From an uncultured Collinsella sp. (GTDB lineage: Bacteria; Actinomycetota; Coriobacteriia; Coriobacteriales; Coriobacteriaceae): 11,222 nt of DNA. The stretch spans positions 1 to 11,222 of the forward strand of contig URRN01000061.1 of assembly GCA_900550185.1 (NCBI GenBank), written 5' to 3'. Within the stretch, counting starts at the first letter, position 1, and every line of letters begins with the position of its first letter. Positions 1 through 6,303 of this stretch are shown in pieces. Below the pieces are notes generated by a model. That model was given only the letters and a program-made list of their open reading frames with translations, searched no databases and had not been told where the DNA came from. The position numbers and the translations under genes are program-made.

Positions 1-638
1 GCTCTCTCATTTCGCCCGCAACGTTTATCCCCGCACTCGAGGAAAGCGGCTTTGTGGTGACGCTCGACAAGTACATTTGGCAGGGTGTCGCCTCGTGGCT
101 GCGCGAGCGCATCGATCGAGGGCTTCGTGTGGTTCCGGTTTCGCTTAATGTGTCGCGCGTGGATATCCTTGCCTGCGACGTTGCCGAGCATATGGGGGCG
201 CTCGCCGCCCAATACAACCTACCGCCCGAGCTCATGCGTATCGAGATCACCGAGACGGCTTATACGGGAGAATCCGAGGCCGTGGATAAGCTAACCGCAG
301 ATCTGCACACCCGCGGCTTCTCGACCTATATGGACGATTTTGGCACCGGTCAGTCCACGCTCGCGATGCTCAAGAACGTCAACGTCGACGTCATCAAGCT
401 CGACCGCGCCTTTGTACCCACCGATCGCGATCAAGGCCGCAGCACGCAAATCATTTCATCGATGCTCGAAATGGCGCAGTCGCTCCATCTGCCCGTCGAG
501 GTCGAAGGCGTCGAGACAAATGAACAGGCGAACATGCTACGACAAATGGGCGCCCGCTACGCTCAGGGCTTCCTCTACTACCGTCCCATGCCGGCGAAGG
601 ATTTTGAGGCATTGCTCGATGGTGGCAATAACAACTGA
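1..638 (+). CDS. EAL-domain c-di-GMP phosphodiesterase, C-terminal part (5' end outside window)
   Basis: This is the distal part of an EAL domain, the fold that hydrolyses cyclic di-GMP to linear pGpG. The reading frame is open from base 3 to the stop at 638 and enters with SLISPATFIPALEESGFVV, the typical run just after the E-A-L signature, so the gene starts upstream and the in-frame GTG at 54 is not its start. Visible metal- and substrate-binding motifs are NVS, EITET, MDDFGTG, IKLDRAF, VEGVET and QGFLYYRP. All the distal catalytic positions of an active enzyme are therefore kept; the E of EAL itself lies outside the window. Whether a GGDEF or sensor domain precedes it cannot be seen. It ends 127 bases before a GGDEF gene on the same strand, which supports a shared c-di-GMP role. 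The family call is firm; activity is inferred from the motifs. Confidence 0.93.
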   Translation, partial: SLISPATFIPALEESGFVVTLDKYIWQGVASWLRERIDRGLRVVPVSLNVSRVDILACDVAEHMGALAAQYNLPPELMRIEITETAYTGESEAVDKLTADLHTRGFSTYMDDFGTGQSTLAMLKNVNVDVIKLDRAFVPTDRDQGRSTQIISSMLEMAQSLHLPVEVEGVETNEQANMLRQMGARYAQGFLYYRPMPAKDFEALLDGGNNN

Positions 639-696
639 TACGCTCGCGCGCAAAACGCCACCGTCGAAGGGGGTATTTGTCTCCATTAGCTAACTT

Positions 697-727
697 ATAT
701 CCCCAATTCAAACCGAATTGGGGATAT
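697..727. promoter_or_regulatory. Perfect 13-bp inverted repeat between the EAL and GGDEF genes
   Basis: Arms ATATCCCCAATTC (697-709) and GAATTGGGGATAT (715-727) are exact reverse complements around a 5-base centre. There is no T-run on either side, so it is a poor intrinsic terminator. The right arm overlaps a -10-like TATGAT at 725-730, and the GGDEF start lies 38 bases downstream. An operator for a dimeric regulator fits best; a rho-assisted or processed hairpin is the alternative. The symmetry is seen; the function is inferred. Confidence 0.6.
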
Positions 728-765
728 GATACAAACCGTTGTTCCGCCCAAGGAGGTTATCCATC

Positions 766-2295
766 ATGAACGAGTCGTACCGCATGGGCGAGCAATCGAT
801 TATTGCCTATCTTCAGCGACTTGCGAATGGCATCTCGACCGCCGAACTCGATGTTGCCGCGCTGCCTGCTGAGCTACGCGCCGTTGGTGAGCAACTGCAA
901 AAGACGCATGCCATCCTGCAACAAGAGCGCCAGCTGCTTGAGCGCAACGCCTATATCGATCCGCTCACCAACTTGGGCAACCGCAACGGATTCGACCGTC
1001 ACGTCGAGCAACTCTGGCGCAAAGGCGACCCCTTCACCTGCGCCTATATTGACATCGACCATCTCAAGCATTGCAATGATAGGTTTGGCCACGCCGAAGG
1101 CAATCGCTATATTCTGAGCATCTGCCGCACGCTCTCCGAAACCATGGAGCACGATGAGATGCTGTTCCGTATCGGTGGAGACGAGTTTGTGCTTATCTCG
1201 CTCTCCGCAAACGAGACTGAACTCGAGCAGCGCTTGGAGCAGGTACGTGCCGGGCTGATCGAGGCGAGCTCAGATGGCAAGGCGCCCATGATCGCCAGCT
1301 TTAGCTTTGGCTGCTCGCGCGTCGATCCACTTGCCGGCGACACGCGTCGCCAGATGACGATGGATGCCGATCGCAAGATGTATCGCTATAAGCTTATGCA
1401 TCGTGTGCAGCAACCGAAAGACAATGACGTGCCGCAACGCCCAATCGTCGATCAGCTTCCCTGCAACGACCGGGTGTTCCAAGCGATCTCCATGAGCTCC
1501 GAGACACGCTATCCGTTCATCCTTAACCTCGATACTGGAGAATCGCAATGGTCGGTTAACGCCGTGCGCGATTTTGACCTGCCTTCCCAGCACCCTTTTA
1601 ACTCACTCGACATGTGGCTCGCCCGCGTTCATCCCGAGGACCGCGACAACGTACGCGCCGAGCTCGACATGGTGATAAACGGCACGTGGCACTTCCACTA
1701 CATGCAGTATCGCGTAATGGATGCCACCGGAAAATACGTGCTTTGCGACTGCACGGGCTACCGCTTGGACGGCACTGATACCGAGCCTAACATGTACGTG
1801 GGCATTATCATCAACCGAAGCCTAGCGGATACGACCGACTCGGTAACGGGCCTGGGCGATGTCCACGCGCTGGTCAACGCTATTGGAGAGATGCGCCGCG
1901 TGCCGCACGAGGCAGGCTTTATTGCCATTAAGGTCGACGATATCGCCGAGGTCAATGCCCGCTTTGGATTCGATGCAGGCGACCGCGTGCTCGCCGAAAG
2001 CGCCGCCTGCCTCATGGATTGTTCGCGCGGCAAGGGCCGCCTGTTCCGCTCGACGGGGCCGACATTCGTGGCACTCTTCGATGAGCTCGGCCCCGAGGCA
2101 ATCGATGAGATCGCAAGCGACATCGAACGGTTCCTGGGTTCTCCCGTGCTCATCGGCTCGCTTGAATATCAGCCGCCCATTCGCGTGGCCACGCTCCATC
2201 TGGACGGCGTCGACCGTCAGCCTGTTTCCATTTTGAACGAGCTTAAAGCGTTGCTCGGGAAAGCCGTGCAGGTGCCAGGTACCAAACTGGATTAG
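766..2295 (+). CDS. GGDEF - PAS-like - degenerate GGDEF signalling protein
   Basis: Predicted cytoplasmic protein of 509 aa with no membrane segment. After a helical, probably coiled-coil N-terminus (about residues 25-62), a GGDEF diguanylate cyclase domain starts at DPLTNLGNRNGF (residue 65). It carries an intact RIGGDEF signature (GGDEF at 137-141), so it could make c-di-GMP from two GTP. The inhibitory I-site RxxD expected five residues upstream reads EHDE and is lost. Residues about 244-350 look like a PAS fold (WLARVHPEDRDNV is typical of PAS_3-type modules). Residues 358-509 resemble a second GGDEF fold beginning DSVTGLGDVHAL, but the signature is replaced by STGPTF, so it is probably non-catalytic. 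The ATG at 766 is chosen because AAGGAGG (750-756) lies 9 bases upstream; an in-frame TTG at 739 has no such site. The partner EAL gene is directly upstream. The PAS and second-GGDEF assignments are pattern-based and less certain than the first domain. Confidence 0.92.
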   Translation: MNESYRMGEQSIIAYLQRLANGISTAELDVAALPAELRAVGEQLQKTHAILQQERQLLERNAYIDPLTNLGNRNGFDRHVEQLWRKGDPFTCAYIDIDHLKHCNDRFGHAEGNRYILSICRTLSETMEHDEMLFRIGGDEFVLISLSANETELEQRLEQVRAGLIEASSDGKAPMIASFSFGCSRVDPLAGDTRRQMTMDADRKMYRYKLMHRVQQPKDNDVPQRPIVDQLPCNDRVFQAISMSSETRYPFILNLDTGESQWSVNAVRDFDLPSQHPFNSLDMWLARVHPEDRDNVRAELDMVINGTWHFHYMQYRVMDATGKYVLCDCTGYRLDGTDTEPNMYVGIIINRSLADTTDSVTGLGDVHALVNAIGEMRRVPHEAGFIAIKVDDIAEVNARFGFDAGDRVLAESAACLMDCSRGKGRLFRSTGPTFVALFDELGPEAIDEIASDIERFLGSPVLIGSLEYQPPIRVATLHLDGVDRQPVSILNELKALLGKAVQVPGTKLD

Positions 2296-2323
2296 CACCG
2301 CGCCCGCACCGCCTCCCCCATCG

Positions 2324-2332
2324 TGCGATAAT
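2324..2332 (+). promoter_or_regulatory. Possible extended -10 promoter element of the flavoprotein gene
   Basis: TG-C-GATAAT matches an extended -10 box (TGnTATAAT) with one mismatch. No recognisable -35 lies 16-18 bases upstream. It would start transcription near 2339, inside the left arm of the hairpin at 2333-2360. Weak call based on a single element. Confidence 0.35.
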
Positions 2333-2360
2333 CCTCTGCAGAAGTCACCAAAAGCAGAGG
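2333..2360 (+). promoter_or_regulatory. Hairpin that buries the ribosome binding site of the flavoprotein gene
   Basis: CCTCTGC (2333-2339) pairs perfectly with GCAGAGG (2354-2360) around a 14-base loop. The right arm contains the first part of the Shine-Dalgarno run GAGGGAG (2357-2363) that serves the ATG at 2370. In an mRNA reading through from upstream the site would be partly masked. A transcript starting near 2339 would lack the left arm. The pairing is seen; translational control is inferred. Confidence 0.45.
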
Positions 2361-2369
2361 GAGTTTGTG

Positions 2370-2993
2370 ATGAAGGTTCTTTTGGTCAATGGCAGTCCCA
2401 AGGCAAACGGCAACACCGCCCGCGCACTCGCCGAGGTCGCCGAGCAGCTCAATGCCGAGGGCATTGATACCGAGGTGTTTCAGCTGGGCGCCAAGCCCAT
2501 TCGCGATTGCATCGGTTGCGGCCAGTGCGGCAAGCTTGGCGGTCGCTGCACCTTTGACGACGACGTGGTGAACGAGCTCATCGCTGCCGCCGAGCAGGCA
2601 GATGGTTTTGTCTTTGGCTCGCCCGTCTACTACGCGCACCCCAGCGGACGCATCCTTTCGGCCCTCGATCGCGCCTTCTATGCAGGCGGGCATGCCTTTG
2701 AGCACAAACCCGGCGCCGCGGTCGCCGTCGCCCGTCGCGGCGGCACCTCGACCACCTTCGATGTGCTCAACAAGTACTTCACCATTAAGCAAATGCCCGT
2801 AGTTGCCTCCACCTACTGGAACAACGTATTTGGCCGCGTGCCCGGCGACGCCGATGGGGATGCCGAGGGCCTTGCCACCATGCGAAACATCGGCAAAAAC
2901 ATGGCCTGGCTCCTGCGCTGTATCGAGGCAGGACAGGCCGCCGGTATCAACGCACCCGAGGCAGATCGCGCAACGACCAACTTCATTCGATAG
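2370..2993 (+). CDS. Flavodoxin-fold NAD(P)H-dependent / iron-sulfur flavoprotein-like oxidoreductase
   Basis: Protein of 207 aa of the NADPH-dependent FMN reductase-like flavodoxin superfamily, presumably cytoplasmic. The N-terminal strand MKVLLVNGSP followed by KANGNTARAL is the FMN-phosphate loop (residues 7-20). Residues 47-60 read CIGCGQCGKLGGRC, that is CX2CX2CX6C, the compact cysteine spacing (CX2CX2CX4-7C) described for archaeal iron-sulfur flavoproteins that carry a [4Fe-4S] cluster. GSPVYYAHPSGRILSALDR is the usual second flavin-contacting loop. It may shuttle electrons or reduce quinones, metals or drugs; the substrate cannot be read from sequence. The ATG at 2370 is 6 bases after GAGGGAG; a GTG three bases earlier is possible. 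An ArsC-fold gene follows after 12 bases, so the two are probably one operon. The family is secure; the Fe-S cluster is inferred from cysteine spacing. Confidence 0.9.
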   Translation: MKVLLVNGSPKANGNTARALAEVAEQLNAEGIDTEVFQLGAKPIRDCIGCGQCGKLGGRCTFDDDVVNELIAAAEQADGFVFGSPVYYAHPSGRILSALDRAFYAGGHAFEHKPGAAVAVARRGGTSTTFDVLNKYFTIKQMPVVASTYWNNVFGRVPGDADGDAEGLATMRNIGKNMAWLLRCIEAGQAAGINAPEADRATTNFIR

Positions 2994-3005
2994 AGCGGCG
3001 GGACC

Positions 3006-3347
3006 ATGAATATTCAAATCTTCGGCACCAAAAAGTCCTTTGATACCAAGAAGGCCCAACGCTATTTTAAGGAGCGCCGCATTAAGGTGCAGTTTATTGA
3101 CCTTAAGGAAAAGGAGATGAGCAAGGGCGAGCTCACGAGCGTGATGCAGGCGGTCGGCGGCATCGACAAGCTGCTCAACCCCAAGGCTAAGGACGAGGAG
3201 ACGCTCGCGCTCATCCAGCACCTCACCCCTAGCCAGCGCTTCGATAAACTGCTCGAGAACCAGCAGGTCTTGGCCGAGCCCATCGTGCGCAACGGCAAAA
3301 AGGCCACCGTCGGTTATTGTCCCGATGTATGGGGAGCCTGGGAGTAG
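3006..3347 (+). CDS. ArsC/Spx-family thioredoxin-fold protein lacking the N-terminal catalytic cysteine
   Basis: Protein of 113 aa, the usual length of the ArsC/Spx/YffB family. The strand MNIQIFGTKKS leads into a helix DTKKAQRYFKERRI, followed by the family's VQFIDLKEKEMSKGEL and the distal EPIVRNGKKATVGYCPDVW, where the last strand-turn of the fold sits. In family members the active cysteine lies at the end of the first loop (for example GIKNCDT in YffB); here the equivalent position is Ser11. The only cysteine is near residue 106. It is therefore unlikely to reduce arsenate by the classical thiol route and may act as a binding or adaptor protein, as Spx does. No arsenic genes are nearby. 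It follows the flavoprotein gene by 12 bases with only a weak ribosome site (GCGGGA), suggesting translational coupling. The fold call is strong; the function is unknown. Confidence 0.88.
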   Translation: MNIQIFGTKKSFDTKKAQRYFKERRIKVQFIDLKEKEMSKGELTSVMQAVGGIDKLLNPKAKDEETLALIQHLTPSQRFDKLLENQQVLAEPIVRNGKKATVGYCPDVWGAWE

Positions 3348-3348
3348 C

Positions 3349-3378
3349 TTGTGTTATTTGCCGGCTCGTGGGTATAAG
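3349..3378 (+). promoter_or_regulatory. Possible promoter of the G3E GTPase gene
   Basis: TTGTGT (3349-3354) and TATAAG (3373-3378) are separated by 18 bases in the 86-bp gap after the ArsC-fold gene. The match to sigma-70-type boxes is moderate only. I saw no convincing zinc-regulator palindrome here. Confidence 0.3.
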
Positions 3379-3433
3379 AGCAGGCGTTTGGCATAAGATT
3401 CAACTGTAAGCCATGTCTAACAAAGGAGGGCAC

Positions 3434-4564
3434 ATGCCCAACAAACCCGTGAAGATCATCATGCTTACCGGATACCTCGGTGCCGGCAAGACCACGTTGC
3501 TCAACCACATCCTCGCTAACGACGGCGGCATCCGCGCCGCCGTGATTGTCAACGATATCGGCGAGATCAATGTCGACGCCAGCCTTATCGCCGACGGCGG
3601 CCTTTCCGAGACCGACGACCTCATCCCGCTCACCAACGGCTGCATCTGCTGCACGCTTTCGGATGACCTGGCCAACCAGCTGCAGGGCATCGCCGATTCG
3701 GGCAACTTCGATTACATCATCATCGAGGCCTCGGGCATTTGCGAGCCTATCCCCATCGCCTACACCATCTCGAGCTTCTGCGACGAGGCCAAGGTGGGCG
3801 GCGAGCCCAAGCTCGCGCTCGACAACATCGTGGCCGTGGTCGACTGCGCCCGCATGTACGACGAGTTCAACGGCGGTCGCGACCTGCTGGCCGAGGATAT
3901 CGACGAGGACGACATCGAAAGCCTGCTCATCCAGCAGATCGAATTCTGCTCCACGCTGATCCTCAACAAGACCGATACCGTGAGCCCTGAGCAGATCGCC
4001 GAGCTTAAGGCCATCGTGCGCAGCCTGCAGAAAGACGCCGTGATCGTCGAGGCCCAAAACGGCGAGGTCCCCATGGAGGAGCTGCTCGACACCGACCGCT
4101 TCGACTTTATGCGCGCCTACAACTCCGCCGCCTGGATCGAGGCCATGGAGCATCCCGAGGAGCACGACGATCCCGAGGTGCTCGAGTACGACATCGAGAC
4201 CTTTGTGTACTCGCGCCGCAAGCCGTTTGACCTGCAGAAGTTCACCAATTTTGTTGAGCAGGAGTGGCCCGACGAGGTCATCCGCGTCAAGGGTCCGCTG
4301 TGGCAGACCGGCGATCCGGACATGTGCTACATGTTTGAGCAGGCCGGCCACCAGATGCGCCTGATGGAGAACGGCCTGTTTGTCGATTCGGCGCCCGAGG
4401 GCGAGAAGCAGAAGATCATCGACGAGAACCCCGAGATCATGCAGATTTGGGACGACGAGACGGGCGACCGCATGACGAGCCTGTGCATCATCGGCCGTCA
4501 CATGGACAAGGATGCGCTCATCGCCTCCCTCGATGCCTGCCTGACCGACTGGCACCGCGCCTAG
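3434..4564 (+). CDS. G3E-family GTPase (CobW / ZNG1-type metallochaperone)
   Basis: Protein of 376 aa, cytoplasmic. N-terminal GTPase: Walker A GYLGAGKT (13-20), the family's metal-binding CxCC motif NGCICCTL (C70, C72, C73), EASG (98-101) and the guanine-specificity motif NKTD (178-181). The C-terminal CobW_C-like part runs from about residue 250 (VYSRRKPFDLQKFTNFV) to the end (GRHMDKDALIASLDACL). Such proteins use GTP hydrolysis to hand a metal, usually zinc, to a client enzyme; in cobalamin producers CobW deals with cobalt. The histidine-rich stretch of many zinc-related members is absent, while acidic residues are abundant (AEDIDEDDIESL). No cobalamin genes adjoin, so the metal and client remain open. 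The ATG at 3434 is chosen because AAGGAGG (3423-3429) lies just 4 bases upstream; the in-frame ATG at 3413 has no ribosome site. A strong terminator follows, so it appears monocistronic. Confidence 0.93.
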   Translation: MPNKPVKIIMLTGYLGAGKTTLLNHILANDGGIRAAVIVNDIGEINVDASLIADGGLSETDDLIPLTNGCICCTLSDDLANQLQGIADSGNFDYIIIEASGICEPIPIAYTISSFCDEAKVGGEPKLALDNIVAVVDCARMYDEFNGGRDLLAEDIDEDDIESLLIQQIEFCSTLILNKTDTVSPEQIAELKAIVRSLQKDAVIVEAQNGEVPMEELLDTDRFDFMRAYNSAAWIEAMEHPEEHDDPEVLEYDIETFVYSRRKPFDLQKFTNFVEQEWPDEVIRVKGPLWQTGDPDMCYMFEQAGHQMRLMENGLFVDSAPEGEKQKIIDENPEIMQIWDDETGDRMTSLCIIGRHMDKDALIASLDACLTDWHRA

Positions 4565-4602
4565 GTTTATCCAAGCGGACATTTTTCCGCTACGTAACCG
4601 CC

Positions 4603-4643
4603 AAACCACCACGAAGGTGCCTGTCCCCTTCGTGGTGGTTTTT
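4603..4643 (+). terminator. Rho-independent terminator after the G3E GTPase gene
   Basis: AAACCACCACGAAGG (4603-4617) pairs perfectly over 15 bp with 4627-4641 around a 9-base loop, and a run of five T (4639-4643) overlaps and follows the stem. It lies 38 bases after the GTPase stop and only 21 bases before the trmL start. The loop and its flanks contain GGTGCCTGTCCCC, a sequence with REP-like character. Confidence 0.88.
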
Positions 4644-4664
4644 CGTTCTGAGCCAAGGAGATTC

Positions 4665-5264
4665 ATGTTCAACATCGTGCTGTATGCGCCCGAGATTCCG
4701 GCCAATACGGGCAATATCGGCCGCACCTGCGTGGTCACCGGCGCCCGCCTGCATCTGGTGGAGCCGCTGGGGTTTTCGCTCGACGACAAGACGGTACGTC
4801 GTGCCGGTCTGGGCTACTGGCAAAACTTGGACGTGACGACCTATGCCGGCTGGGAGGATTTCCTTGCACGCAACGGTCTCTCCCCTGCCGACGAGCGCCT
4901 ACATCTGCTGACCAAAAAGGCACGCCGCACCTATGCGCAGAGTACCTACCGCGATGGCGACTACTTGGTCTTTGGCAGCGAGAGCTCGGGCATTCCCGAG
5001 CCACTGCTCGCCGCGGCGCCCGAGCGCTGCGAGCGCATCCCTATGCTGCGCGATTGCGACTCGCTCGATAACGCCGAGGCTTGGGAAGCCCACGAGGAAT
5101 CGCTCGGACATACCGAGGACAGCCACGAGGCTATCCTTCAACAGGACATCTGCGGCAACTTCGTCAACCCGGACGACTACCGCATCAGCGCACTCAACCT
5201 TTCCAACAGCGCCGCCATCGTCCTCTACGAGGCCCTACGCCAAACAGGCTTTCCGGGAATGTGA
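4665..5264 (+). CDS. trmL: tRNA (cytidine/uridine(34)-2'-O)-methyltransferase, SPOUT family, with insertion
   Basis: TrmL uses S-adenosylmethionine to methylate the 2'-OH of the wobble nucleotide 34 in leucine tRNAs. The 199-aa protein begins MFNIVLYAPEIPANTGNIGRTC, almost the E. coli TrmL start, and has the SPOUT knot motifs GSESSG (104-109) and LNLSNSAAIVLYEALRQ (from 177). Between IPM and LNLSN there are 49 residues where E. coli TrmL has about 6, so there is an insertion of roughly 43 aa (acidic, ending QQDICGNFVNPDDYRI). This explains the length of 199 against about 157. The ATG at 4665 follows AAGGAG (4655-4660) by 4 bases. No clear promoter was found between the terminator stem and the start, so transcription may begin within or before that hairpin. 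The stop codon TGA is the first three bases of a hairpin element. Confidence 0.9.
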   Translation: MFNIVLYAPEIPANTGNIGRTCVVTGARLHLVEPLGFSLDDKTVRRAGLGYWQNLDVTTYAGWEDFLARNGLSPADERLHLLTKKARRTYAQSTYRDGDYLVFGSESSGIPEPLLAAAPERCERIPMLRDCDSLDNAEAWEAHEESLGHTEDSHEAILQQDICGNFVNPDDYRISALNLSNSAAIVLYEALRQTGFPGM

Positions 5265-5286
5265 CAAAGGGACAGTCTCGTTGTCA
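5262..5286. repeat. Imperfect hairpin with GGGACAG core at the trmL stop codon
   Basis: TGACAAAGGGA (5262-5272) pairs with TCTCGTTGTCA (5276-5286), with one mismatch and one G-T pair around a 3-base loop. It includes the TGA stop of trmL. It shares the CAAAGGG and GGGACAG words with the hairpin at 9322-9356. It has no T-run, so it reads more as a dispersed palindromic repeat than as a terminator. Confidence 0.55.
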
Positions 5287-5330
5287 TATCGGACAATTGC
5301 CACATTGACACCCTTCAAACGAAATCAGAG

Positions 5331-5371
5331 ATGCCCGCTATCGCAACATAAGGCATCGCGATAGCGGGCAT
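5331..5371. terminator. Hairpin terminator between convergent trmL and DUF4230 genes
   Basis: ATGCCCGCTATCGC (5331-5344) pairs perfectly over 14 bp with 5358-5371; the loop is 13 bases. On the minus strand the stem is followed by a moderately T-rich CTCTGATTTCGTTT. It lies 36 bases past the DUF4230 stop and 66 bases past the trmL stop, so it probably serves the minus gene first and may act both ways. Confidence 0.7.
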
Positions 5372-5407
5372 TCAGCTGAATCAGCAATTTGATTTCAAAG
5401 GTAGATA

Positions 5408-6055
5408 TTAATCTTCGAATTCGACATTGACCCTTACGTCTGGACCACAGAACGTCGACACCTGCTTTTTCACCAGTTTTACTGCACGTTCATCAGATTT
5501 TTCCAGCATGCCACTTTCTTGAACCTTTTGTCTCTGGTCCTTATCAGCCTGCTGAAGCAATTTATTTAAATCGTCCGTACTGACCTGATTCCAATTAAGA
5601 AAACCATTGTCCTCAACGTACTTTTTAAGCGAGTTCGGATCCGTTGACAACGTCACGATCTCGGAATGCGGAAGCGTAACATTAACAGATTTTATTACCG
5701 ACTCGTTGTTTTTCGAACGATGGACTTTGACCTTCAGATTCTCATCGTCTACGTTCAGGCCGATATCTGCCTTGCCATCGATAGTCGCTACATATCGCTT
5801 AGTAGTAAATGGGTTGTTAAAACCAAACGGATTCCCTGCATCGTCAATATATAGAACCTGAGTAAAATCGTATTCGTAGGTAAGCAACTTCGTTACCGGC
5901 TTAATTTCTTCCCGAATCGAATCATCGCTTATAACGGTCTGATCGCGCGTCAACCACAGGTACACGCAGCCGCCGCAAGCTGCAATCAAGCCTAACGCCA
6001 ATAGAGCAACAATTATCTTCTGGCCAATTGTTTTAAACGGATTGGAAACGCTCAT
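5408..6055 (-). CDS. DUF4230 family protein, N-terminal membrane anchor
   Basis: Protein of 215 aa resembling the DUF4230 family, whose biochemical role is unknown. A short positively charged N-terminus (NPFKTIGQK) leads into one hydrophobic segment (about residues 14-35, from IIVALLALGL to VYLWL), placing the rest outside the membrane. Family-like features are IREEIKPVTKLLTYEYDFTQV, a KADIGLNVDDENLKV stretch and VNVTLPHSEI. Residues 24-27 (IAAC) would fit a lipobox with Cys27, but hydrophobicity continues past it, so a membrane anchor is more likely. A charged, helical C-terminal part (about 150-215) contains QQADKDQRQKVQESGM. On the minus strand AAGGG lies 5 bases before the ATG. The gene is visibly more AT-rich than the left part of the window, consistent with acquisition from elsewhere. 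The family assignment is from memory of its pattern, not a search. Confidence 0.8.
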   Translation of the reverse strand: MSVSNPFKTIGQKIIVALLALGLIAACGGCVYLWLTRDQTVISDDSIREEIKPVTKLLTYEYDFTQVLYIDDAGNPFGFNNPFTTKRYVATIDGKADIGLNVDDENLKVKVHRSKNNESVIKSVNVTLPHSEIVTLSTDPNSLKKYVEDNGFLNWNQVSTDDLNKLLQQADKDQRQKVQESGMLEKSDERAVKLVKKQVSTFCGPDVRVNVEFED

Positions 6056-6098
6056 TTAGCCCTTGTCCTCCAGTTGTCCTCAGGGTAATTACGGACTC

Positions 6099-6127
6099 AA
6101 TTCATTTATATTGGGTTTTGATGTCAA
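6099..6127 (-). promoter_or_regulatory. Possible promoter of the DUF4230 gene
   Basis: On the minus strand a perfect TTGACA (plus 6122-6127) is followed after 17 bases by a poor -10, TGAATT (plus 6099-6104); an AT-rich ATATAAAT lies between them. It sits 44 bases upstream of the ATG in an AT-rich gap. The -35 match is clear, the -10 is not. Confidence 0.35.
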
Positions 6128-6221
6128 CCAATTCAGAAAGGAAGGACTTAAATCCAACATAATATAAATACACATTCATACGTTAATTTAATACCTATTC
6201 TGCTGCACGTAACTTTAGAAA

Positions 6222-6256
6222 GATTGGGGCACAGACCATAGGCCGGCACCCCAATC
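6222..6256 (-). terminator. Probable terminator of the secreted-protein gene
   Basis: GATTGGGG (6222-6229) and CCCCAATC (6249-6256) form an 8-bp stem with a 19-base loop. On the minus strand the stem is followed by TTTCT. It lies about 48 bases past the minus-strand stop. It separates this gene from the DUF4230 gene downstream, so the two are probably not one operon. The rest of 6056-6303 is AT-rich with nothing else recognised. Confidence 0.55.
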
Positions 6257-6303
6257 CATACATAGGCATCATAACGCGTTGATCATTCGATCATATGCCC
6301 ACG

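Noticed and set aside
739..765. Upstream TTG start for the GGDEF protein
   Set aside because: The ATG at 766 has AAGGAGG at an ideal 9-base spacing; the TTG has none and would place that ribosome site inside the gene.
1822..2298. 158-aa open frame on the minus strand
   Set aside because: Antisense to the C-terminal part of the GGDEF protein; no recognisable domain or ribosome site.
2292..3221. 309-aa open frame on the minus strand
   Set aside because: Antisense to the flavoprotein and ArsC-fold genes; no motif of its own.
3006..3347. Functional arsenate reductase
   Set aside because: The catalytic N-terminal cysteine is missing and no arsenic-resistance genes are nearby, so only the fold is claimed.
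3413..3433. Upstream ATG for the G3E GTPase
   Set aside because: No ribosome site before it, and the only strong AAGGAGG lies after it, just ahead of the ATG at 3434.
3314..4789. 491-aa open frame on the minus strand
   Set aside because: It lies antisense to the G3E GTPase and the trmL start, whose motifs are unmistakable. Its Leu/Val/Asp/Gly-rich sequence is what the reverse frame of a GC-rich gene gives.
6222..6256. Relationship between the GATTGGGG/CCCCAATC stem here and the palindrome at 697-727
   Set aside because: The shared core is only short and the spacing and flanks differ; here the hairpin fits a terminator position, so common origin is not supported.
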